Assembly: GCA_945862145.1 (NCBI GenBank)
Contig: CAMAXE010000033.1
Span: 1-44,596 of the forward strand
Direction of reading: 5' to 3'
Length of the DNA: 44,596 nucleotides
Source of the DNA: Klebsiella pneumoniae
GTDB lineage: Bacteria > Pseudomonadota > Gammaproteobacteria > Pseudomonadales > UBA5518
How positions within the stretch are numbered: the stretch's first letter is position 1; each line of letters starts with the position of its first letter. This document shows, one piece after another, positions 1 to 7,476 of the stretch. Both the position numbers and the translations under genes were made by a program. The notes under the pieces are model-generated. The model was not told where the DNA came from, searched no databases, and was given only the letters and a program-made list of their open reading frames with translations.

Positions 1-75
1 GAGGAACACCTCACGACGCGTTTTTTTGCGCTTGGTATCCTGTTCCGCATCGGAGAAGCTCAGTTGGTCGGACAT
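1..75 (-). CDS. IS5-family transposase, N-terminal part (cut by window edge)
   Basis: Reading leftwards from an ATG at 75, the 25 visible residues start MSDQLSFSDAE and go on to KRKKTRREVFL. This is the usual opening of IS5-family transposases, where a basic KTRRE(V/D)FL segment precedes the DDE domain. The rest of the gene lies outside the window, so catalytic residues and intactness cannot be judged. It sits at the outer edge of the defence island and probably marks a recent insertion beside it. The call rests on recognising a short N-terminus. Confidence 0.6.
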   Translation of the reverse strand, partial: MSDQLSFSDAEQDTKRKKTRREVFL

Positions 76-132
76 CGGTGGGCTCCGCGAATCACTGTGC
101 CAACAGTAGCGCATGGGGTGGCGACGGTCATG

Positions 133-153
133 CCTTGTTCAGAGAATCCTTAG
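133..153. repeat. Candidate terminal inverted repeat of the IS5-family element
   Basis: About 60 bp upstream of the transposase start, the minus strand reads CTAAGGATTCTCTGAACAAG. This resembles the GGAA-x-CTCTGAACAA type ends seen in several IS5-family elements, and it ends at CTAA, a common target-site type. Beyond it the sequence turns into unrelated IS3-remnant DNA at 177. The other end of the element is outside the window, so pairing cannot be tested. Confidence 0.35.
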
Positions 154-176
154 GCCTGACGACACAAGAAGATGGC

Positions 177-309
177 CGGCGATTTTCAAGGTAGTTGTCG
201 CGTGAGCCACTCACGCAGCCTTTCGTTTCTGTCCGGAATCGACCTCGCGTTCCGGGTTGAGCCATATCGCATCAGGCAAAAACCAAGTCCGGGTTTTGCC
301 TGACCAGCG
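177..309 (-). pseudogene. IS3-family transposase C-terminal remnant (left copy)
   Basis: The minus strand encodes RWSGKTRTW, then WLNPEREVDSGQKRKAA and a stop, the typical tail of an IS3-family OrfB (integrase-core) transposase. Only the end of the gene and its terminal non-coding stretch survive; no DDE core is present. It aligns without gaps to 5,200-5,332 with roughly 11 mismatches in 133 positions (about 92% identity), so the two remnants are separate, diverged copies in the same orientation. Together they bracket the helicase/Bro-N module. Confidence 0.65.
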
Positions 310-326
310 TAACGCTTGGGGGGGAC

Positions 327-578
327 TCAACGCTGCTTGTACTGCGTCGGGCAGTAGCCTCGACTGATCTCAGGATTTCGCAGTTTCAGATGTTTTGAGG
401 CACGCCCGCTGACGCGCTCACGCCACAATTCAAAGCTGCCACGCTTCAGGGAACTGCGCATCAGAAGGATCACTTGGGACTCATTCAAGCCAAATTGCTG
501 TTCAATCGCTTCAAACGGCGTACGGTCTTCCCACGCCATTTCGATGACTCTGGAGTTTTCTTGTTCGGTTAACGGCAT
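327..578 (-). CDS. TIGR03643-family small protein
   Basis: This 83-residue protein contains SRVIEMAWEDRTPFEAIE, FGLNESQVILLMR, a LKRGSFELWRERVSGR segment and a KHLKLRN tail. These are diagnostic of the TIGR03643 family of small helix-turn-helix-like proteins of unknown function. The ATG at 578 is preferred over a GTG at 584 because AGGA lies about 8 nt upstream of it. Length is normal for the family. The gene is downstream of the remnant at 696-815 and abuts the left IS3 remnant, so it may be cargo rather than part of a defence system. A DNA-binding role is only an inference from the helix-turn-helix look. Confidence 0.75.
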   Translation of the reverse strand: MPLTEQENSRVIEMAWEDRTPFEAIEQQFGLNESQVILLMRSSLKRGSFELWRERVSGRASKHLKLRNPEISRGYCPTQYKQR

Positions 579-695
579 TGGCACGTTCCTAGATCCACCG
601 CATGACTGATGTTCAGCAGATTGCCATCGTCTGCCAGGAACAAGTAATAAGGCAACTGCTCAGCCTGGCGGATCTCGGAGACCACCAGATCGATC

Positions 696-815
696 GCCGG
701 CGTTGCTGGTGTAGTCGCGATGGCCGACGGCGTTGACGATGGCTTCGCAGCGAACTTCCGGAGGAATTTCATAGTCGACCGAAGCCTGGCTGGAGAGGGC
801 GCGGGTGCACTGGCG
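696..815 (-). pseudogene. Remnant of RecG-like / AlbA-domain ATP-binding protein
   Basis: On the minus strand one frame reads DYEIPPEVRCEAIVNAVGHR then DYTSNAG before losing similarity. The motif (D/Y)YEIPPEVxxEAIVNAVAHRDYTSNA is the hallmark of the GHKL-like ATP-binding part of the Schlafen-AlbA_2/COG2865 proteins, often labelled RecG-like. Only about 35 codons survive, with no start, AlbA domain or C-terminus. It lies directly downstream of the helicase stop at 844, suggesting that a following gene was lost by deletion. The rest of 579-695 gives no recognisable product. Confidence 0.55.
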
Positions 816-843
816 GGGTGCAGTCGGCGATGCGGTCAATCAC

Positions 844-3639
844 CTACCACCCCCGCGACAGCAGCTCCTTCATGCTCATCCCGTTCAACACCGATGCGCA
901 GGTTTCCCAGTCTGCATCTTCCACCTTGCTGTATTTCGCATCGAAGGGGTTCCGCGTAGCCGTGGTACGATCGATGAGTTTATTGGCGGCCTGCTCGTCG
1001 TTCAGCGCCACCTGCACCCACACATCTTCTAACGTGTCCGGTATCTGGCCGAACAGGCCGTGAATTGCTTCGAGCCGGTCGGCCAGCACTTGGTGAACAC
1101 GATCCTCGACCGAGCCACGGTAGCGCAGATTGGCGATCCAGATTTCGTTACGCGCCTGACCGATACGCTGAATGCGGCCCTTGCGTTGCTCCAGCCGGGT
1201 CGGGTTCCAGGGCAAGTCGATATTGACCAGCGTACCGAGGCGCTGAAGATTCAGCCCCTCCGAAGCGGCATCGGTACCGAGCAATAGCTTGAGGTCACCA
1301 GCGCAGACGCGATCTTTCAACACATTCCGGTCGCAGCGCTGGAACCGGCCATCGCGCCACAAACCGGAGCGGTTACTGCCGGCATACAGGCCAATATCCA
1401 TCCCGGCAAACTCGGGGCGTTTGGCTAGTTCATCTCCAATCCAGCGCACCGTGTCGTAATACTGCGAAAAAAGAATACAGCCCAGATCGAGCCAACTCCG
1501 GCTGACGCCCGGATGGGTGCCACGCAGATAGCCGATCAGTGCTTCCAGTTTCGGATCGTTATTGCCGCCTTGTTTAAGCAGATCGAGGCAGCGACGTAGT
1601 GAGGCTATTTCCGCATCGCTAAAGTTCTTGAAATCGCTACCTCCCAGCGGTGGCCGACCCAATTGCACCGCCGTGTCTTCTTCCGCGTCATCCTCGTCCT
1701 CATCATCCAACGTATCCGGCTCTTCGCCGAGCAGCTTGGCGACGGTACGGCGCCCGGCTTCCATCGAACTGCCCATGCGCCGCAACAGCAGCGTCTTGAA
1801 GAATCCGGCACCTTTTACCCGTTGCTGGAGTAGTTGCGAAAACGCTTCCGCCTCCTGATAGGCATCGCGCAGATAACTGCCAAGAACCAGCGTGCCGGTG
1901 TCGTCCTCACCGAAGAGCTTCACCGTCACCTTGGGCAGAAAATAGCCGCCGGTGGCCGGGTTGATCGTCGCTTCGAGATAAGCCCGAGTGCGGCGCACGA
2001 TGCAACGCAGTAGCGGATTGAAGTTTTCGCCGTAGTTCGGCAGCAGCCCGTTCTGGAGCTGCACCCGCTGGATCGCGGGCGACAGCTTGTCCAGACTCTC
2101 GGGATTGAATTGCCAACGCATGTCACTGGCATCCAGACGGCGACGAATGCTGGCGAACGCCGGGTCTTCAAACTTTGAGGGCAGCGGGTCGCGCACGTAT
2201 TGCCAGCCGTCGCGCACATCAGCGGTCGGCACGGTGGCGTCACCGGTGGCAATTTCAAGGCAGCGGCTGGCCTGAAACCACGGACTGGTGTGCGTCGATC
2301 CACCGAGTACGCCATCGTTGCCGTGCGAAAGAATATGCAGCAAGTCCCACGCCTCGACCGGGTGCAGTTGCACCGGAGTGGCGGTCGCCAGCAACATGCT
2401 TTTAGTCCTCGGGCCGATCTCACGCAGGAATGCCATCAACTTGTTCGGGTCCGCGCGCTCGTTGATGTCATCGGCATCCGCGTCCACCTTCGGCACCTTG
2501 CGGCGGCGGGCACGGTGCGCTTCATCGACGATCACGCAGGTATAGCGCCGGCTCAATAACTGGTTAACCGCCTCCGCTAATCCACGCACCACCAAGCCTT
2601 GCGACACCAGCCCGATGCGGCGTGGGCACTTGCCAAGTGATTTCGCGCCATCCGACGGGTATTCCACATCATTCTCATCCACCCATGCCCGCCCATTCCA
2701 GCGAGCGGAAGGCAGCAATAGCAGCTCCATCAATTCATCCTGCCACTGTTGCAACAGTGGCTTGGGAGCAAGAACGAGGATCGGGCCACCATCGGGATCG
2801 TCAAGCGCCATCAGCATTGCAGCCATCGCCAACTGGACGGTTTTACCCAAGCCCACCTGATCGGCCAGCACCAGCCGCGCACCGCCCAACCGATGTCGTT
2901 CCAGCGCCAGGCGGGCGAAATACTTCTGGTGCGGCCACAGCCCTTGTTCGCGGCGATATACAGGGGTTTCAACAGCGGCAGCGGCAGCAGCCAGCGTCGG
3001 ATCTCCGATGGCCTGCAAGTCTGTCGGTTCAATGACCTTGCGCGAAATGATCCGCTCAACGTCCTGAACAATAAACGGGCAGCAAGCGAGATCAACAGCA
3101 CGGGCATCATTCCACAGCGCGTCGAACTCCTCCTGCACCCAGGCAATCGTCTCCGGGTCGTCGTCCTCCCACAGCAGCTCGTAGTTCAACTTCCAGGCCG
3201 AGAGGCTTTCATTGACACTGCCCATAAACGCAATGGCTGTGCCATCGGCGCGGTGCACCACACCCGCCTTGCCGTGGATCAGACCGAACGCCGAATCGGG
3301 CAGCACCCGCACTTCCATCTTTTTGCTGGTCAATGCGGCGTAAAGCGCCTGATAACGGGATATCGCCATGGGAGGCGCATCTTCCGGCTTGCCAGCGCAC
3401 CAGCTCCGGCGCAACGCCGCCTGAGCGGCCGCTGCGGTAATCAGGTCTTGGGGGTCAAGGTCCGAGTTGCAGATGATACGTACCGGCCCGGTCACGCTGG
3501 CAAGGGCTTCGCCGGCCACCTCGAACAAGCTCGAACGAAAATAGCCTGCGATGCGGTCGTAAGAAACCGCCCCGGCCAGGCGTTGCGTCAGTACGCTTTG
3601 ATCGAGTCGGTTACGTCGGCTGGAATGTCGCTGGAGCAT
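844..3639 (-). CDS. Phospholipase D-like domain plus SNF2-type helicase (defence helicase)
   Basis: The protein has 931 residues. The N-terminal 160 or so residues are PLD-like: SYDRIAGYFRSS, then IHGKAGVVH (H122, K124) and MGSVNES, one HKD half-site. A superfamily 2 motor follows: DQVGLGKT at 260-267 (Walker A), VDEAH at 371-375, LATATP, an acidic linker (DDEDEDDAEEDT) and the C-terminal motifs SEGLNLQ and QRKGRIQRIGQ typical of SNF2/RapA helicases. Such PLD-helicase fusions occur in defence islands, often near DUF1156 and DUF499 proteins. The PLD part suggests nucleic-acid cleavage or binding and the motor translocation on duplex DNA; both are inferred. The start immediately follows the Bro-N stop (TGA-ATG), so the two are co-transcribed. 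All motor motifs are present and no frameshift is visible. Confidence 0.8.
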   Translation of the reverse strand: MLQRHSSRRNRLDQSVLTQRLAGAVSYDRIAGYFRSSLFEVAGEALASVTGPVRIICNSDLDPQDLITAAAAQAALRRSWCAGKPEDAPPMAISRYQALYAALTSKKMEVRVLPDSAFGLIHGKAGVVHRADGTAIAFMGSVNESLSAWKLNYELLWEDDDPETIAWVQEEFDALWNDARAVDLACCPFIVQDVERIISRKVIEPTDLQAIGDPTLAAAAAAVETPVYRREQGLWPHQKYFARLALERHRLGGARLVLADQVGLGKTVQLAMAAMLMALDDPDGGPILVLAPKPLLQQWQDELMELLLLPSARWNGRAWVDENDVEYPSDGAKSLGKCPRRIGLVSQGLVVRGLAEAVNQLLSRRYTCVIVDEAHRARRRKVPKVDADADDINERADPNKLMAFLREIGPRTKSMLLATATPVQLHPVEAWDLLHILSHGNDGVLGGSTHTSPWFQASRCLEIATGDATVPTADVRDGWQYVRDPLPSKFEDPAFASIRRRLDASDMRWQFNPESLDKLSPAIQRVQLQNGLLPNYGENFNPLLRCIVRRTRAYLEATINPATGGYFLPKVTVKLFGEDDTGTLVLGSYLRDAYQEAEAFSQLLQQRVKGAGFFKTLLLRRMGSSMEAGRRTVAKLLGEEPDTLDDEDEDDAEEDTAVQLGRPPLGGSDFKNFSDAEIASLRRCLDLLKQGGNNDPKLEALIGYLRGTHPGVSRSWLDLGCILFSQYYDTVRWIGDELAKRPEFAGMDIGLYAGSNRSGLWRDGRFQRCDRNVLKDRVCAGDLKLLLGTDAASEGLNLQRLGTLVNIDLPWNPTRLEQRKGRIQRIGQARNEIWIANLRYRGSVEDRVHQVLADRLEAIHGLFGQIPDTLEDVWVQVALNDEQAANKLIDRTTATRNPFDAKYSKVEDADWETCASVLNGMSMKELLSRGW

Positions 3640-4491
3640 TCACTCATCCGCCTGCTTCAATCGCTTGCCCGTGCCAGCTTTCAGTTGCTTGAAATTCTCG
3701 GTCGAGATCACCGGCTGGCCGCTTTGTTTCTCAATATCCTTGCGCGTTCTGCCCGCCACCGCGCCGCCATCCTTCGCATCTTTTTTCAGCGGCGCTATGC
3801 CCTGCGAATCACGATCACGGTGCAGCTTGGTGGTCGTGGCCTCGCCGAGCATGGTCAGGATCAACTCGATGTCGGTCATGTGATCGCGCAGGTTTTCCCC
3901 CGCCAGCGACTTCACTTGTTTGTACTCATCGATCTTCAGATCGAAGGTGCCCTGCATGATTTCGTTGGTCAGAATCGCAAATTCCACGCTGGAAGCCGCG
4001 CCGCGCGCTTTCCACTCGTCGGTCAAATCCTGCCGCACAGCGATCCCGCGCAGGCGCTTGTCGATCCACTCTTTCGGGTAGCCCTTCTTTTCGTAGAGCT
4101 CCTGCATCCGCCCCATTGCCAGCTCGGGGTTCTCAATCTCGTCCAGACGTTCCTTGGCCACCTTGGCCAGCCAGCGCTTGAGCGGCTCCACCTTGGGCGA
4201 AGGGATGGACTGAATCACGCGAAACAGGGTTTCGGTATTGGCGCAGTCGGTCAAATAAGATTTGCCATCGGTGGACTTCATTTTCAGTTGTCCGATTTTT
4301 TCGGACAACTGGTCATAGCCCTCCGCGAACAGCTTTTTCTTGAGGTCGTTCCAATACTTGCGTGGCCGATCTCCGCCCACCAATGCATCAATCACGTCAA
4401 TAATCGAAAACCACCACTCGCCCTCGTGAAAGGATTTGCGTATCTCACGGCCATCGAACAAAGCGAGCTTAAATTTCTCTTCGTTAGCCAT
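3640..4491 (-). CDS. Bro-N domain protein (DinD-like), helicase partner
   Basis: The protein has 283 residues. The first 110 or so (KSFHEGEWWFSIIDVIDALV, then RKYWNDLKKKL and a C-A-N-T-E-T-L-F-R-V-I-Q-S-I stretch) form a Bro-N/KilA-like DNA-binding fold. The middle (FAILTNEIMQGTF, HMTDIELILTMLGEATTT) matches the DinD/Bro family C-terminal region, and the end is basic. ATG at 4,491 is chosen over GTG at 4,509 because GGGGAG sits 6-11 nt upstream. It is the first gene of a two-gene operon with the PLD-helicase. Bro-N proteins are often phage antirepressors or damage-linked factors, so it could regulate the operon or act as a DNA-binding cofactor. Its own promoter region carries a palindrome (4,530-4,544), which favours autoregulation. 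Confidence 0.75.
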   Translation of the reverse strand: MANEEKFKLALFDGREIRKSFHEGEWWFSIIDVIDALVGGDRPRKYWNDLKKKLFAEGYDQLSEKIGQLKMKSTDGKSYLTDCANTETLFRVIQSIPSPKVEPLKRWLAKVAKERLDEIENPELAMGRMQELYEKKGYPKEWIDKRLRGIAVRQDLTDEWKARGAASSVEFAILTNEIMQGTFDLKIDEYKQVKSLAGENLRDHMTDIELILTMLGEATTTKLHRDRDSQGIAPLKKDAKDGGAVAGRTRKDIEKQSGQPVISTENFKQLKAGTGKRLKQADE

Positions 4492-4518
4492 GGAACTCCC
4501 CTGATTCACTTACATTGG

Positions 4519-4547
4519 AATTTAAACGCGGTACACGTTGTACCCAA
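4519..4547 (-). promoter_or_regulatory. Predicted promoter of the Bro-N/helicase operon
   Basis: On the minus strand TTGGGT (4,542-4,547) is followed after exactly 17 nt by TAAATT (4,519-4,524), a reasonable sigma-70 pair. The -10 box ends 27 nt before the chosen ATG at 4,491. The palindrome at 4,530-4,544 covers part of the -35 box and spacer. This is prediction by eye only. Confidence 0.4.
4530..4544. promoter_or_regulatory. Candidate operator palindrome GGTACA-CGT-TGTACC
   Basis: This is a perfect 6-3-6 inverted repeat lying between the predicted -35 and -10 boxes of the Bro-N operon. A dimeric repressor bound here would block RNA polymerase. It is not a canonical LexA box (CTGT-N8-ACAG). 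Bro-N itself is the obvious candidate ligand. Confidence 0.45.
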
Positions 4548-4572
4548 GTCGGCATCCAGTATCGGCGCACGG

Positions 4573-4818
4573 CTACGCGTGATCGTTGCGCAGTCTGCCT
4601 GCAAGAATCCGTGCCGCCTCCGCATCGCCGATCCACTCGCTCATGCCTTCGGTGTTGCCGAGGGCGGCGAGCCATTCGAGGAGGAAGACGAAGCACTCAC
4701 GCTTCCCCCAGTAACCCTGCCCAAAGGTGTCGCGCAGATACTGGCGACCCGCTTCGGGACTGTGATCCGCGGCGGTGGTTTCACGGATGGCAAACATCAG
4801 GTGGCGCAGAAGATGGAA
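4573..4818 (-). pseudogene. C-terminal remnant of a DUF1156-type DNA methylase
   Basis: About 81 codons remain open, reading HLLRHLMFAIRETTAADHS, then YLRDTFGQGYWGKRE, a hydrophobic FVFLLEWLAAL and a tail AEAARILAGRLRNDHA. This resembles the end of the DUF1156 adenine-specific methylases found beside DUF499 proteins and PLD-helicases in anti-phage loci (…SYW-x-x-R…L-x-x-x-x-RND). An in-frame TGA at 4,819-4,821 closes the reading frame upstream, and no methylase motifs follow. The whole catalytic part has been lost. From 4,819 to the repeat at 5,054 I see no gene. The family assignment is from memory of a tail motif. Confidence 0.45.
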
Positions 4819-5053
4819 TCATTCGCGCTAGTTTGAATCAGGTTCGCTATTGAAATCTGTTTCGCAATATCGCGCCAATCCTCGCCGCCGAGCGTCGTGA
4901 GGCCTACTTGGCACCCAGTATAACGGGGCGCGGACAGCCTAGCCGGGCAATACCCGTGCGGACGGTGCAACTTCCTCGTAAGGTCAGAAGGATCAGCGTG
5001 ATTGAGCGGCCGTCGCCGGCGCAGCATTGAATGCTCGACGGTAAGATCCACGG

Positions 5054-5201
5054 CGGCACGGCGCTGGCTCTTCAGCCGGGCGAAGTCCACGCGTGCCTCA
5101 GCGAGGCTCATGTCGGCCCCGTAGCCGATGTGTAGAGCCTTCTGCTTGCCGGTGGCCAGCTTTGTACCGATACCAGAAACGGTAATCACCCTGCGCTCTC
5201 G
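5054..5201. repeat. 148-bp direct repeat, left copy (integrase fragment)
   Basis: Base for base it appears identical to 23,153-23,300 (offset 18,099). On the minus strand it encodes part of the N-terminal arm-binding domain of a tyrosine integrase: TGKQKALHIGYGADMSLAEA then RVDFARLKSQRRA, in a frame that does not connect with the preceding YRFWYRYK segment (shared frameshift). On its right the IS3 remnant begins within two bases (5,200), so an IS insertion or recombination event cut the integrase here. On its left the sequence diverges at once. Together with the right copy it delimits the RecQ/DprA/BREX module. Confidence 0.9.
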
Positions 5202-5375
5202 GCGATTTTCAAGGTAGTTGTCGCGTGAGCCATTCACGCAGCCTTTCGTTTCTGTCCGGAATCGACCTCGCGCTCCGGGTGGAGCCATACCGCATCAGGC
5301 AAAGACCACTTCCGGATCTTTCCTGACCAGCGCTGCGGCTGTCGTTTGCGTGCAGCCTCGTACACCGCGACGCGA
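5200..5375 (-). pseudogene. IS3-family transposase C-terminal remnant (right copy)
   Basis: The minus strand encodes QHRVAVYEAARKRQPQRWSG, a KIRKWSLPDAVWLHP stretch and a tail EREVDSGQKRKAA followed by a stop, the end of an IS3-family OrfB. It is slightly longer than the left copy (177-309) and about 92% identical over the shared 133 bp. Upstream similarity fades around 5,375, just before the brxL stop at 5,421. No catalytic core is present, so it cannot transpose by itself. Confidence 0.65.
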
Positions 5376-5420
5376 TGCTGGCGGGTCCATCCAATCATCC
5401 AAGCACGTCGTGGCACTCAA

Positions 5421-7472
5421 TCAAATCGCCAGCGCCTTCAGCAAAGCATCGCGCGCATCCAGGTAGTAGTGAATGGTGATCTTGGCCGCGAGGTCATCAG
5501 GCAAGTCATTCAACTGCCGCCGGCTGCTAATGGGCATCAGGATGCTTGCAGCGCCCTTCTCAATGGCGAGCTCTACGACGGCCACCGGGTTGAAGATCGT
5601 TTCTATCGAGCCGCCCAGGTTCAGGCCACCGGTAACCGCAAGGCCGCCCTTGATGCTCTTCTGCAGCAGTGATGAGGATAGCGCGAGAAGCACGGCGACG
5701 CCGACGGCAGACCCGCTCTTGGCGCTGTCAAACGCGCGTAGTTGTACAGAGAACTCATGCTGGCGCGGGTCCCTATCCCCTACGAGTTCTTTGGCACGCG
5801 CATAGAGATTCTGCTCGGCGCAACGGACGCTTTCCTTGAACGGCGGCGGCGCCGGCTGGTTCAGGATCTTCACGCCGCTGCCGGGGCCTTCCGTGATGTC
5901 CACCTGATACAAGCCAGGGTTTTCGTCGCCGCCGCCCGAGGAGATCACCCATATTTGGCCAGGAGGAAGCGGATCGCTCCCTATGCTGTTTTCGCTGTAC
6001 AGCTCGGGCGTGGCCACGAACTTCTCCACGCCTTCATCACCCATCGAGTAACTGAACTGCGTATTGCGGAACTCGGCAGAACCGATGCGCTTTTGCTGCT
6101 CCTTGACCCGCCGGCGGCACTCAAGCGCGATGCGCAATGCCCACTCCAGTACTTCCTCGGAAACCGGCACATCCGGATTGGGTGATACCAGCTTGACGAG
6201 TCCGCTAACGGTTTTCTGAACGCCGGTCGTGTCACGCCCGCTGAGAGCGCCACCTAGGTGAATCCGCCCCTGCATCAGGCTCTGGCGGCTCTGGCGCCGC
6301 AGTTGATTCCAGCATTCGGACAGGAAGTCGCTGACCAGGCCAAAGTGATCGGTCAGGAGTTCGCGGTTGACCTTCGGCAAGTCCCAACCGGGCAGGTATG
6401 CATGGATGCGGTCCATGAAGGCGGTGTCGTCACGCATTTCCGGCGGCAGCGGCCCGAACAGATGGCCGACGCGCTGCTGGTGTTGCACGTCCACCTCGAA
6501 GTTGCCGACCATCACGACACCGCCGTCGGCGCGGATGCTCTCCTTCCCGCGACTGAATTCACCCGATTCCATGTAGCCCTTCATGATGTTCACGCCATCC
6601 TTCTGGTCGAAGGAGACGCCGGAGATTTCATCGAAGCAGACCACGTCGTACTGGCAAACCAATCCGCGCTGGCCGCTGGCATTGTTCACGAACATGCGCG
6701 CGACCGTCGCCTTGCCACCCGAGATCAGGTGCGCGTACGGCGAAACTTGCTGAAACAGGTGGCTCTTGCCGGTGCCGCGGGGCCCAAGCTCCACGATGTT
6801 GTAGTTGCGCTCTACGAACGGGACCATGCGCAGCAGCATCATGTCGCGCGCCCGGGGCGTCAGCGTGGAAGGCTCCATGCCGACGCTGCGGATCAGGAAA
6901 TCCTTCCACTCCTCGGTGGCAAAGGCCTCCCTGCCCAGATAGAGCGCCGGCAGCACCTCGCGCTTTGACAACTGGATCTCGCGCATCGACTCGATGCCGA
7001 ATGGGCGCCCGTTTTTCTCTTGCGCGATGGTCGGGTCATAGGCGAGTTCGACCTCCGCATAAAAGCCGCCCGTAAGCATGCGTTCGTTCGCATGGACCAT
7101 CTTTTCACTGATCCGGACGTCCTTCAGTTGCAGGCTCGGCAATGACGCCAAGAAAGAGTCGCTGCCCGCATCCAGGCGTGCCGTGACGATGTCGATCAGC
7201 TTTACGTGTCCCTTCTCCTTGGCGCGCGCCTTGAACAATTCATGCTCGCCAGCGCGGACCGTCTTTTCCCCAAGTTGGCGCTCGACGATCTTCAGGCCCT
7301 CCGCGATTTCCTCGTCATCAACCGAGGCGCAGTAGCGGCCCAATAGAAACTCTGCGACGTAGGTCGGGATCGGATATTGGCCCTTGAACCGCCTGACGAG
7401 GTCCTTGCGCACCACGTAGCCTTCAAAAGCCTTGGTCGCGACCGTATCAATGGGATCCAGTTGTGGGCTCAT
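5421..7472 (-). CDS. brxL: BREX protein BrxL (Lon-like AAA+ ATPase/protease domain)
   Basis: The protein has 683 residues from the ATG at 7,472, 4 nt after the pglZ stop; a TTG at 7,487 is also possible but lacks a ribosome site. It opens with DPIDTVATKAFEGYVVRKDL, the BrxL N-terminal signature. An AAA+ core follows with GPRGTGKSH (about 230-238) and VVCFDEISG. The C-terminus is a Lon-type domain: SAKSGSAVGVAVLLAL, then GGLNLGGSIETI and an invariant-looking lysine in ELAIEKGA. BrxL is the last gene of type I BREX operons and forms a DNA-binding ring required for phage exclusion. Length and order fit the family. It is the final gene before the IS3 remnant. Confidence 0.93.
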   Translation of the reverse strand: MSPQLDPIDTVATKAFEGYVVRKDLVRRFKGQYPIPTYVAEFLLGRYCASVDDEEIAEGLKIVERQLGEKTVRAGEHELFKARAKEKGHVKLIDIVTARLDAGSDSFLASLPSLQLKDVRISEKMVHANERMLTGGFYAEVELAYDPTIAQEKNGRPFGIESMREIQLSKREVLPALYLGREAFATEEWKDFLIRSVGMEPSTLTPRARDMMLLRMVPFVERNYNIVELGPRGTGKSHLFQQVSPYAHLISGGKATVARMFVNNASGQRGLVCQYDVVCFDEISGVSFDQKDGVNIMKGYMESGEFSRGKESIRADGGVVMVGNFEVDVQHQQRVGHLFGPLPPEMRDDTAFMDRIHAYLPGWDLPKVNRELLTDHFGLVSDFLSECWNQLRRQSRQSLMQGRIHLGGALSGRDTTGVQKTVSGLVKLVSPNPDVPVSEEVLEWALRIALECRRRVKEQQKRIGSAEFRNTQFSYSMGDEGVEKFVATPELYSENSIGSDPLPPGQIWVISSGGGDENPGLYQVDITEGPGSGVKILNQPAPPPFKESVRCAEQNLYARAKELVGDRDPRQHEFSVQLRAFDSAKSGSAVGVAVLLALSSSLLQKSIKGGLAVTGGLNLGGSIETIFNPVAVVELAIEKGAASILMPISSRRQLNDLPDDLAAKITIHYYLDARDALLKALAI

Positions 7473-7476
7473 ACGC

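Noticed and set aside
569-772. 67-codon minus-strand frame upstream of the TIGR03643 gene
   Set aside because: Its first half is the AlbA/RecG-like remnant read in the wrong frame; the second half matches nothing I know.
2749-4836. 695-codon plus-strand open frame
   Set aside because: It runs antisense to the helicase and Bro-N genes, has no recognisable domain, and results from G+C-rich codon use on the other strand.
4797-5288. 163-codon minus-strand frame beginning with basic residues
   Set aside because: It is a chance fusion of the IS3 tail read in the wrong frame, the integrase fragment and non-coding DNA; only the integrase part has homology.
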